DNA from: Streptococcus suis
GTDB lineage: Bacteria; Bacillota; Bacilli; Lactobacillales; Streptococcaceae
NCBI RefSeq assembly: GCF_002960445.1
Contig: NZ_POJD01000075.1
Location: forward strand, 32,809 to 96,808
Reading direction: 5' to 3'
DNA length: 64,000 bases
The translations under genes were made by a program, and so were the position numbers. The notes beneath the pieces are model-generated. The model was not told the DNA's origin. It worked only from the letters and a program-made list of their open reading frames with translations, and ran no database searches. Positions 26,205 to 34,150 of the stretch are shown here, in pieces (the stretch's first letter is position 1; each line of letters opens with the position of its first letter).

Positions 26205-27866
26205 ATGAGTAGCATAAAAATCATGGCTCTCGGTGGTGTACGTGAAAATGGTAAAAACCTCTACATTGCCGAAGTAAATGAGCATATTTTTGTCATGGAT
26301 GCTGGTGCCAAGTATCCAGAAAATGAACAGTTGGGTGTTGATGTAGTTGTTCCCAACTTTGATTACTTGGAAGAAAATAAGCACCGTGTGGCTGGGGTCT
26401 TTTTGACTCATGGTCACGCTGATTCGATTGGAGCCCTGCCTTATCTTTTAGAAAAAGTGAAAGTTCCTGTTTTTGGCTCACACCTGACCATTGAATTGGC
26501 AAAATTGATTGTCAAGAACAATAATGCAACCAAGAAATTCAAGGATTTCCACGTCATCAATGCAGCGACTGAGATTGATTTTGGTGATTCAGTTGTATCT
26601 TTCTTTAAGACAACTCACTCTATTCCTGAGAGTTTGGGAATTGTAGTCAAGACAGACCAAGGAAATATCGTTTATACTGGTGACTTCAAATTTGATCAGG
26701 CTGCGGATAAGTACTACCGGACAGATTTTGGTCGTCTGGCTGAGATTGGTTCAGAAGGTGTATTGGCTCTCTTATCTGATTCTGCCAATGCAGATAGCAA
26801 TGTGCAGTCAGCTAGTATGCATGAAGCTGGGGAAGAAATTCTCAATACCATTGCAGACTGTGAAGGTCGTGTGATTGTAGCTGCTGTGGCAAGTAACATT
26901 GTCCGAATCCAGCAAATCTTTGATGCGGCAGAGGCGACAGGTCGTCGTGTTGTTTTGACGGGGCACGATGTGGAAAATATTGTCCGTACGGCTATCCAAT
27001 TGAAAAAACTTCGATTGGTTAGCGAGCGACTTTTGGTCAAGCCAAAGGATATGGGCAAATACGAAGACCATGAATTGATTATCCTGGAAACAGGCCGTAT
27101 GGGTGAGCCACTGAACGGACTTCGTAAGATGGCCATTGGTCGCCACCGTTATGTCGAAATCAAGGAAGGCGATCTGGTTTACATCGTTACGACACCAAGT
27201 GTTTCTAAAGAAGCAGTCGTAGCTCGTGTAGAAAACTTGATTTACAAGGCTGGTGGAACGGTCAAATCCATTACTAAAAACCTGCGTGTGTCTGGTCATG
27301 GGAATGCGCGTGATTTGCAGCTCATGCTCAATATCCTCCGTCCTAAGTATCTCTTCCCAGTTCAAGGGGAGTATCGTCAGCTAGATGCCCATGCCAAAGC
27401 TGCGCTTGAGATCGGCATGTTCCCAGAGAATATTATTATCGTCAAGCGTGGGGATGTCATGGCTTATGAAGATGGGGATTTTGTCCATAGCGGAGCGGTT
27501 CCTGCTGGTGATGTCATGATTGACGGAAATGCCATGGGAGATGTTGGAAATATTGTCCTTCGTGACCGTAAAATCCTCTCAGAAGATGGTATCTTTATCG
27601 TGGCAATCACTGTCAACCGCCGTGAGAAGAAAATCATTTCCAAGGCCAAGGTCAATACGCGTGGATTTGTCTATGTCAAGAAGAGCAAGGATATCTTGCG
27701 TGAGGCATCAGATTTGGTTAATGCAACGGTGGAAAATTACTTCACCAAGGATAGTTTTGATTGGACAGAACTCAAGAGTGCTGTTCGCGATGACTTAGCT
27801 AAATTCCTCTTTGACCAAACCAAACGTCGCCCAGCCATTTTACCAGTGATTATGGAAGTGAAATAG
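26205..27866 (+). CDS. rnjB: ribonuclease J2
   Basis: A 553-aa metallo-beta-lactamase/beta-CASP RNase. The N-terminus (KIMALGGVRENGKNLYIAEV) and the metal motif HGHADSIG (residue ~74), where canonical HxHxDH enzymes have His for the Ser, identify the J2 paralogue rather than J1. C-terminal motif LRVSGHGNARDLQLM. J2 has weak nuclease activity of its own and works with J1 in 5'-end-dependent mRNA decay. Start at 26205 with AAAAGGAG; the frame is open upstream without a ribosome site. The downstream esterase gene follows the same order as remembered in pneumococcus. Confidence 0.92.
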   Translation: MSSIKIMALGGVRENGKNLYIAEVNEHIFVMDAGAKYPENEQLGVDVVVPNFDYLEENKHRVAGVFLTHGHADSIGALPYLLEKVKVPVFGSHLTIELAKLIVKNNNATKKFKDFHVINAATEIDFGDSVVSFFKTTHSIPESLGIVVKTDQGNIVYTGDFKFDQAADKYYRTDFGRLAEIGSEGVLALLSDSANADSNVQSASMHEAGEEILNTIADCEGRVIVAAVASNIVRIQQIFDAAEATGRRVVLTGHDVENIVRTAIQLKKLRLVSERLLVKPKDMGKYEDHELIILETGRMGEPLNGLRKMAIGRHRYVEIKEGDLVYIVTTPSVSKEAVVARVENLIYKAGGTVKSITKNLRVSGHGNARDLQLMLNILRPKYLFPVQGEYRQLDAHAKAALEIGMFPENIIIVKRGDVMAYEDGDFVHSGAVPAGDVMIDGNAMGDVGNIVLRDRKILSEDGIFIVAITVNRREKKIISKAKVNTRGFVYVKKSKDILREASDLVNATVENYFTKDSFDWTELKSAVRDDLAKFLFDQTKRRPAILPVIMEVK

Positions 27867-27880
27867 AGTTTTATAAATGC

Positions 27881-27909
27881 AAAGAGCCCAGGGCAACCCA
27901 GGCTCTTTC
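27881..27909 (+). terminator. rnjB terminator
   Basis: AAAGAGCC / GGCTCTTT stem with 12-nt loop containing a further CCC..GGG pairing; weak T-run, so partial readthrough into the esterase gene is possible. Confidence 0.65.
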
Positions 27910-27926
27910 TACATAAGGAGAAACAT

Positions 27927-28703
27927 ATGGCAATCATGAAAATTGAATACCATTCAGAAGTTTTGGATATGTCCAGACAGGTAACGGTTTTATATCCCGA
28001 CCGAAATCGTGTGGACAATCCTGACGATACAGATATTCCCGTGCTGTATCTCTTGCACGGGATGGGAGGCAATCAGGATTCCTGGCTCAATCGGTCGACT
28101 ATTGAACGCTTGGTTCGTTATACTAATCTGATTGTGGTTATGGTCAATACGGACAAGGCTTGGTACACCAATACCACCTATGGTATGAATTATTATGATG
28201 CCATAGCGATTGAGTTGCCTCAAATCCTCAAGCGGTTTTTCCCAAATATGTCTGACAAGCGGGAGAAGAATTTTATTGCTGGCTTGTCTATGGGGGGCTA
28301 TGGGACTTTCAAGATTGCCATGATGACCAATCGCTTTTCTTACGCCGCCTCGCTTTCAGGAGCCTTGCAGGTTGATTTTACCAGTCCATCTGCCTTGGAA
28401 TTAGGTAGTCCTGACTATTGGAAGGGTGTTTTTGGGGATTTAGATGATCCAGAAAATCCAAATCTTTTGACCAATTTTTGTAGACTTTCGGACAAGAAGA
28501 CTAAATTTTATGCCTGGTGTGGTGATGAGGATTTTCTATTTGAGGGGCATCAAAAAGCAGTTCGAGAGCTGGAAGAACAGGGATTTGATATAGAGGCAAG
28601 TTTCGGACCAGGTAAACATGAGTGGTATTATTGGAACCAACAGATTGAAAAGGTCTTGGCTTGGCTACCCATTGATTTCAAATTAGAAGAAAGATTGTCC
28701 TAG
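27927..28703 (+). CDS. estA: esterase (tributyrin esterase-like, alpha/beta hydrolase)
   Basis: A 258-aa esterase D/EstA-type protein: [16 protein letters not shown] (oxyanion region, residue ~33), nucleophile elbow [13 protein letters not shown] (Ser near residue 121), and catalytic His in GKHEWYYWN (residue ~232). Homologous streptococcal EstA hydrolyses short-chain esters and deacetylates sialic acids. No signal peptide is visible, so it is predicted cytosolic or released non-classically. Start at an ATG after ATAAGGAG. Confidence 0.9.
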   Translation: MAIMKIEYHSEVLDMSRQVTVLYPDRNRVDNPDDTDIPVLYLLHGMGGNQDSWLNRSTIERLVRYTNLIVVMVNTDKAWYTNTTYGMNYYDAIAIELPQILKRFFPNMSDKREKNFIAGLSMGGYGTFKIAMMTNRFSYAASLSGALQVDFTSPSALELGSPDYWKGVFGDLDDPENPNLLTNFCRLSDKKTKFYAWCGDEDFLFEGHQKAVRELEEQGFDIEASFGPGKHEWYYWNQQIEKVLAWLPIDFKLEERLS

Positions 28704-28768
28704 ATTTTAAGAAAAATTTCAGAAAATAAGACTATACTGAAATCTATTTCTAGAGAGAGGTATAGTGT

Positions 28769-29464
28769 ATGAAATTTTTTGCTTCAATTTTTAAATGGAT
28801 CTGGCGAACAGTTTGGAGCTTGGTTTGGCTCTCCATGGTTATAATCGCATGTGGTTTGGGGATGTTGTTCTATTTTCAACAGGAAGCTGCGCCTCAGATG
28901 CTACAAACTTTGGCTCAGGAAGTACAATTGATGGTTAAAGGTCAATCCGAGGTCAGTATTGAAGAGGGTGTTGATACCATTAAACATCTGACTACTGATA
29001 CGGTTAATACAGCTGACCATGGACGTTGGGAAACCAATACTGCGACTGTCTATATTGAAACCCAAAATCCAACATTCGTAGCTGCCTATGAAACAGCCAT
29101 CGCAAATTGGAATGCGACCGGAGCCTTTACCCTAGTCCTTACCACAGATCCAAATCAGGCGGATATCATTGCTACTGAGATGAATGATGGCAATACCCAG
29201 GCGGCAGGTGAGGCTAATTCAACGACCAATTTATTGACCAATTATTATAGTTCTGTGACGGTACGATTGAATAGCTATTATTTATTGAATGATAAATATG
29301 GTTATGATATGGATAGAATTATCCATACGGCTGAGCATGAATTGGGTCATGCTATCGGTCTGGATCATGATGATAGTCAAACATCTGTCATGGAATCTGC
29401 TGGCTCCAATCATGGTATCCAGCAAGCAGATATTGATGCTGTAGTGGCTTTGTATTCAGAATAG
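28769..29464 (+). CDS. membrane-anchored matrixin-type zinc metalloprotease
   Basis: A 231-aa protein with an N-terminal membrane anchor (residues ~13-33, rich in Trp, Val and Leu) and an extracytoplasmic M10-like domain. The zinc-binding motif HELGHAIGLDH (residues ~193-203) is followed by the Met-turn region SVMESAGSNHG. Upstream of it are typical matrixin strands with ATVYIETQNP and NQADIIATEMNDG. No obvious cysteine-switch propeptide is visible. The target is unknown. A small two-helix membrane protein gene follows after nine bases and is presumably co-expressed. Confidence 0.87.
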   Translation: MKFFASIFKWIWRTVWSLVWLSMVIIACGLGMLFYFQQEAAPQMLQTLAQEVQLMVKGQSEVSIEEGVDTIKHLTTDTVNTADHGRWETNTATVYIETQNPTFVAAYETAIANWNATGAFTLVLTTDPNQADIIATEMNDGNTQAAGEANSTTNLLTNYYSSVTVRLNSYYLLNDKYGYDMDRIIHTAEHELGHAIGLDHDDSQTSVMESAGSNHGIQQADIDAVVALYSE

Positions 29465-29473
29465 AGGAGAGAT

Positions 29474-29839
29474 ATGTTACGAACAATTACGAATACAATA
29501 AAACGTTACCCAGAGCAAGCCTTGCTCTTCATTTACAATGCAGGAATTTTTGCTTGGTTACAATCGACTAGCCATTCGATTATGGAACAAATCGGTATAG
29601 ATAGTACCTGGTTTGATAAAATCCCTGAACCAATTAAGGCCTGGACGGGTGCCAGTTTAGAGAGTATGCAGACCTTGCTCCATTCTTCTGCTTGGGGATG
29701 GCTGATTGTATCTATGATATTGATGTTGGTCATCCGCTTTGTCAAGGGCTTGATCAAGTTTGTCATCATGCTGCTTATTATCGGCGGTGGTCTTTATCTG
29801 CTCTGGCAGAATAGGGAATTACTTAGCGGTTTGGTCTAG
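29474..29839 (+). CDS. small membrane protein next to metalloprotease
   Basis: A 121-aa protein with hydrophobic segments at about residues 15-30, 75-90 and 93-112 (WGWLIVSMILMLVIRFVKG, FVIMLLIIGGGLYLLW). It begins nine bases after the metalloprotease stop with a GAGGAGAG ribosome site, so it is in the same operon. I do not recognise the family; it may serve as a membrane partner or substrate of the protease, which is speculation from proximity. Confidence 0.75.
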   Translation: MLRTITNTIKRYPEQALLFIYNAGIFAWLQSTSHSIMEQIGIDSTWFDKIPEPIKAWTGASLESMQTLLHSSAWGWLIVSMILMLVIRFVKGLIKFVIMLLIIGGGLYLLWQNRELLSGLV

Positions 29840-29888
29840 TAGGTGAAACTATTTTTGACCAGGTTATAGAGTTTGTACAACTAAATAG

Positions 29889-29938
29889 AAAAAGCGAGCA
29901 AGCTGAATGACTGGTTGATTTAGCTTGCTCGCTTTTTT
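29889..29938. terminator. strong bidirectional terminator
   Basis: AAAAAGCGAGCAAGCT / AGCTTGCTCGCTTTTTT, a 16-bp perfect stem with A/T tracts on both sides, between the metalloprotease operon and the convergent glycosyltransferase operon. Confidence 0.93.
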
Positions 29939-30020
29939 ATGGCCGTAAGTTCATTTAGGTTAGTAAGTGGACAAGAAGGAGTATCCGAAATACTTCCTTT
30001 TCTTTTTCGATAAGAATCTC

Positions 30021-31028
30021 CTAGTGTTTAGGTAGGAGAACTTGGTGAACCGCATCGGTTAGGAGTTTCTGAGCAAAGTATCCTTTTGTAACCAGTTCTC
30101 GGAAATTCCAGAGCGGGTCGAGAAGAGAGCGGTATTCCTCTTCAGTGATAGTTGCAACGATTGCGTCAGCCTCTTCTAGACTGTCAACAAGGAAACCAAG
30201 TTTGTAGTCTGAGATATAGTGGGCATTGGATAGGCTGCGCGGTGCAATGATAGGTAGACCTGCTGCGATATAGGTACTCAATTTGTAAGAAACATTGAGA
30301 TTGTAATATTCTGCATCTTCTCCTTGTGACCAGACCAGGCCAAAGCCACCATTTTTGTTTAATTCTTGGAGCAAACTCAGACTGTATTTCCAGCCTTGGT
30401 AGGAAACATTGTTGGGTTTGGTTGGGTAATAGTCTGGCGCAAAGAGTTTAAGCGGTGTAGCAAACTGCCAGTCATCAACAAAATGGAAACGTTGAGGATT
30501 TCCAGTGAAATTGATGACACGATGGAAGGCAGGTTTTTCAAGCCAGATGTCGGTTTTATGATCCCACATATTTTGCAAGAGAGTATTGGTGACCCTAAGA
30601 CCGTGTTGGTAAAGAAGGTCCAACATTTTTTGTGAAGGAGCGATAATCAAGTCAGCCATATTATACATTTCGATGGTTTTTTCCATCAGATAGAAGTTGG
30701 AGCTGAACATGAGAGGGGGAATATCGTGGATAAAGATGACAATTTTTATGCCAGAATAAATCCGTAATCGTTTGATATACTCGTGGTCAAAGTAGGTCCC
30801 ATTCCAGCTGGGTGCTTGGAAGATGATGACATCGCCATTTCCAACAGCAGCATTCATGCCATCAAATCGGTTAGCTAGGTTTTCAAGGCTTTCACCATCC
30901 GCATTGAAGCTGTAAATTCCGATTTCCTTGATGTCTAATTTTTTGGCTATTTCTGTGACCATATTTTGAGCCATGAGGGCAACACTCAGAGGTGATTGAC
31001 CATAGAGGTTGGTGATATGAACTTTCAT
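30021..31028 (-). CDS. gtf3: Gtf3-like glucosyltransferase of the serine-rich glycoprotein locus
   Basis: A 335-aa GT-B fold protein similar to streptococcal Gtf3/Nss, which adds glucose to the GlcNAc placed on serine-rich repeat adhesins. Recognisable segments: MKVHITNLYGQSPLSVALMA, IFIHDIPPLMFSSNFYLMEK, LIAPSQKMLDLLYQHGL, and LNVSYKLSTYIAAGLPIIAP near the nucleotide-sugar site. The ATG at 31028 follows AAGGAAA; the frame opens 51 bases earlier without a ribosome site. Last gene of the leftward operon, 50 bases after gtfB. Confidence 0.88.
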   Translation of the reverse strand: MKVHITNLYGQSPLSVALMAQNMVTEIAKKLDIKEIGIYSFNADGESLENLANRFDGMNAAVGNGDVIIFQAPSWNGTYFDHEYIKRLRIYSGIKIVIFIHDIPPLMFSSNFYLMEKTIEMYNMADLIIAPSQKMLDLLYQHGLRVTNTLLQNMWDHKTDIWLEKPAFHRVINFTGNPQRFHFVDDWQFATPLKLFAPDYYPTKPNNVSYQGWKYSLSLLQELNKNGGFGLVWSQGEDAEYYNLNVSYKLSTYIAAGLPIIAPRSLSNAHYISDYKLGFLVDSLEEADAIVATITEEEYRSLLDPLWNFRELVTKGYFAQKLLTDAVHQVLLPKH

Positions 31029-31078
31029 GATTATTTCCTTTACTTGGCTTGTTGAAGTAGTAGCTGATTGATAAACCA

Positions 31079-32368
31079 CTACGATGTGAGTAAATGATTT
31101 AATGGTAGAGAAAGGTGATTGATCTCATTTGCAAGTTTATAGTTATTTTGAATGGTCTTGTCATAAAAACCATCATCCATTAGAAAAGCTTGAATACTAT
31201 AAATCATGTTATCAATATCATCGATGGCAAAGATATTTTCTTTATCAGTATACATCTTGTTTTTTATTGTCGAATCAAATCCTAGGATATAGCTATTATT
31301 GTAAAAAGCTTTTTTTATTGCATGATAAACTTCATTGTGATAATTGACATCAAGGTAGATCGAACAAGTTGAAATAATATGATCAATTGTCAATTCGCTA
31401 GCATTCTGATAAAGTGTAACATTATCGTATGCATCTAAATTTGTTAATAACTCACCCATAACTGTGGGGGCTGCTATATGGAAGTGGAAATTTGTTAATG
31501 TAGAAACAAAATGTTCTAGTTGTTCTGTATATTGAGAATTAGTAATGATGGCGACATGATTATTTCGCTCAGGTTTTTTAAGCTCTCTTTTTTCAGAAAA
31601 ATGGAATACATTGCTGTTATTGTTGTTCTCGCACATTTCTTTATAAAGTTGTACATTGTCATACAAGATAATTCCTGAAAAGCCCAGATTGAAAATATGT
31701 TCTATATATTGGGCATCCAACTTTTGCTCATAATCGATGTAGAAGAACTTGGTTTTACCTGACAATAATTCAATGTTTTTTTCATTATCCGTTAAAACAA
31801 TATCTTTTGCTTCTTCATCTATGTTGTTGTAGCAAAAGGTAAATACATCTCTTTCGGAATTAAAGTTTTTTATGCTGTTGTTTGTATGAAACAATATTTC
31901 TTTATTGAAGTTGTAGTTCTTTACTATCACCTCTCGCCCAAGATTATCATAATAAGTAGCAGATACGGGTTCTTGATTGATATTATAATTCTCTCTAGCA
32001 TAATGCTCACCAAAATAATTATAATAATCTCTAGCCAATACTTGTCCTTGGTTGGTAAGGTGCTCAATAGTTGAAACATATTTTAAATGATTTGGTTCAA
32101 AAAAAGTTACGTTAGCTTTCTTATTTCCCATATCAAAAATTTCACCATAGTGACCATTTAAGCTAATACTTTCAAAATTGGAAAGTTTAATATCTCCAAA
32201 GAAAAGTGGTTTTGTATCTTGGATAAATGTAAAATTTTTTAAAATAAATTTATAAGGGGTCATAAATTTACAGTCTTGAATATCAAAAGAATGATGTAGA
32301 ATGTTTAACTCAGGATAGCTAGCAGCAAATTTTTCTGCTAGCTGCTGATTATCAAATAATCCTATCAT
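31079..32368 (-). CDS. gtfB: GtfB-like chaperone subunit of O-GlcNAc transferase, divergent copy
   Basis: A 429-aa protein starting MIGLFDNQQLAEKFAASYPE, with the GtfB layout: an N-terminal substrate-binding add-on domain and a degenerate GT-B half (ITNSQYTEQLEHFVSTL, LYQNASELTIDHIIS). GtfB partners GtfA and presents the Ser/Thr-rich acceptor. It diverges strongly from the second GtfB at 46498 and is more AT-rich. The ATG at 32368 follows TGGAGGTT and overlaps the gtfA stop by four bases. The pair may correspond to the GtfE/GtfF type described in S. salivarius (inference). Confidence 0.8.
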   Translation of the reverse strand: MIGLFDNQQLAEKFAASYPELNILHHSFDIQDCKFMTPYKFILKNFTFIQDTKPLFFGDIKLSNFESISLNGHYGEIFDMGNKKANVTFFEPNHLKYVSTIEHLTNQGQVLARDYYNYFGEHYARENYNINQEPVSATYYDNLGREVIVKNYNFNKEILFHTNNSIKNFNSERDVFTFCYNNIDEEAKDIVLTDNEKNIELLSGKTKFFYIDYEQKLDAQYIEHIFNLGFSGIILYDNVQLYKEMCENNNNSNVFHFSEKRELKKPERNNHVAIITNSQYTEQLEHFVSTLTNFHFHIAAPTVMGELLTNLDAYDNVTLYQNASELTIDHIISTCSIYLDVNYHNEVYHAIKKAFYNNSYILGFDSTIKNKMYTDKENIFAIDDIDNMIYSIQAFLMDDGFYDKTIQNNYKLANEINHLSLPLNHLLTS

Positions 32369-33888
32369 GTTCCAACCTCCAATAGTTCTTTCCACTCATT
32401 CAATATGTTTGATTTTAAAAATCGATTAGCTACTTCATAGGAGCCTTCTTTTAATGCTGAGAATTCTGGATTGGTCAGTAAATGTATAATGCTGTTTGAC
32501 AAGTTTTTAATATTTTCTTCGTCACTATCTGAAAAGGGGACCAGAGCACCATTTTTATCATCATTGATAAATTCTCTCGATCCATAAGGGACATCGAAGC
32601 CAATAATTGGTAAACCGAAAGAAACAGCTTCTAAAAATACCAAGCCAAAAGATTCTCCAACAGAAGCATTTACAAGTATGTCATATTCCTTATAAATCTC
32701 TTTATTGCTTGTATAGCCCTTAAATTGAATGTAGTCTTCAGCTTGATGATAATGGATGATATCTGATAGGTAGTTATAATAGGCAGCGTAGTCAGGCGCA
32801 CCATAGATGTCTAAAGAAATATCTGCTACAGTTTTCCGTGCTTCAATAACTGCTTTTATTAACCAATCAATCCTTTTTCGTTGGGTTATTCTGGAAATAG
32901 ACACTATTTGTTTTCTATTTTCGTTCTGATTTGGGGATACCTTTTCTATGTATCCAACTGGAATGACTTTTATAGCTATATCTGTTCTATGATGGTGGAG
33001 TTTGATGTAGTCATGTAATTTTTCTGCCTGCTCGCTAGTAGAAACAACAAAAGTGTCAATTCTATCTAAATTATTGAAATAATTGTAGTATTCATGGCTC
33101 AATCCTACTCCGTAATCAGCGTCAACCAATCTCTCGAAATAATGTTCAGAATGGAGTACAGCAATTATTTTTGCGCCATTAGTAGATTTTAACAATGGTT
33201 GGCCGAATGAAGAATGTACGATACGGTCCAAGATGATAAGATCCTTACTAGAAAGGTTTAAATTTTCAATGTATTCATTTACCAACTCTGCTTTGCTTAG
33301 TATCTTACCAGAAGGGAAAATATGGTATTCACCTTCTAAACGGTAAATGGTATCAAAAGCAACACTACCATCAAGGTTATAAAAGGTTCTTTTGTAGATT
33401 TCTGCGAAGAGGCCGTGTTCTTTTTGAATTGGACTATAATAATCTGTATAGAGTAGAGTATTAGAAAAGTGTTCAATTTTTAGGAGATAATTATGGTTAA
33501 ACCACGAAATTTGAGTTACCTTATCCTTATAAAGATGACTAGTTTCAACAATAACTTTATATCCTTCTTTATAGAAGATTAGGTTATTGTTTTCTTTTGT
33601 CACACTATAATCGACGAGCTTTTCTTTCAAAATGACTTCCATATCAGTCAGATTTATAGTTGGGAGGGTATTGGTATTGTCAGTAAAAGAGCTATATACA
33701 GAAACTTGTCTTTCTTCAGGAATACCGATACTGCTATAGAATTCAAGTTCGCGTCGCGTTGGCATCTCAGAAAATATATACTGATAGTCTATGCCTAATT
33801 CTGTAAGTAATTGTGCTCTTTTCCCCTGGGCATGGTCGACACCTGTAAAATTAAACCCAACCAAAAGATTAAAAATATACACTGTCAT
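32365..33888 (-). CDS. gtfA: GtfA-like O-GlcNAc transferase, divergent copy
   Basis: A 507-aa GT4-family glycosyltransferase with the GtfA start MTVYIFNLLVGFNFTGVDHA (compare MTVYNINLGIGWASSGVEYA in the second copy). GtfA motifs follow: IVSISRITQRKRIDWLIKAV (residue ~315) and NASVGESFGLVFLEAVSFG with the EX7E-type nucleotide-sugar site (residue ~405). It transfers GlcNAc to Ser/Thr of the adhesin with GtfB. A second gtfA lies on the opposite arm. Low GC here compared with asp1-secA2 suggests separate ancestry. Confidence 0.85.
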   Translation of the reverse strand: MTVYIFNLLVGFNFTGVDHAQGKRAQLLTELGIDYQYIFSEMPTRRELEFYSSIGIPEERQVSVYSSFTDNTNTLPTINLTDMEVILKEKLVDYSVTKENNNLIFYKEGYKVIVETSHLYKDKVTQISWFNHNYLLKIEHFSNTLLYTDYYSPIQKEHGLFAEIYKRTFYNLDGSVAFDTIYRLEGEYHIFPSGKILSKAELVNEYIENLNLSSKDLIILDRIVHSSFGQPLLKSTNGAKIIAVLHSEHYFERLVDADYGVGLSHEYYNYFNNLDRIDTFVVSTSEQAEKLHDYIKLHHHRTDIAIKVIPVGYIEKVSPNQNENRKQIVSISRITQRKRIDWLIKAVIEARKTVADISLDIYGAPDYAAYYNYLSDIIHYHQAEDYIQFKGYTSNKEIYKEYDILVNASVGESFGLVFLEAVSFGLPIIGFDVPYGSREFINDDKNGALVPFSDSDEENIKNLSNSIIHLLTNPEFSALKEGSYEVANRFLKSNILNEWKELLEVGT

Positions 33889-34150
33889 AAGATTATTTCC
33901 TTAAATCAATTTTCGGTATTGTTAGCAAATACGGGTATGTTTAGTTATGTGAAGTAGACGACTTTTTGTATCATTCCATATCAAAATTTTGAAATATTCT
34001 ATACAAATGAATAGTAAGGTTGAAGATAGTTTCTCAACTATCTTTTTATCAATAATCATGTGAGAAAAGACTAATACTAAGGGTGTACAGGTGTTTGATT
34101 ATTTTGTGTGTGATGTCTGTAGTGAAAAAGTCAATAGATCCTAGATGCAC

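Noticed and set aside
26205..27866. RNase J1 assignment
   Set aside because: The metal motif is HGHADSIG, not HGHEDHIG, and the N-terminus GGVRENGKN is of the J2 type.
33889..34150. Small gene between gtfA and the DUF1792-GT2 gene
   Set aside because: No frame with a start and ribosome site; only one hairpin (AGATAGTTTCTCAACTATCT, near 34025-34044) of unclear role.
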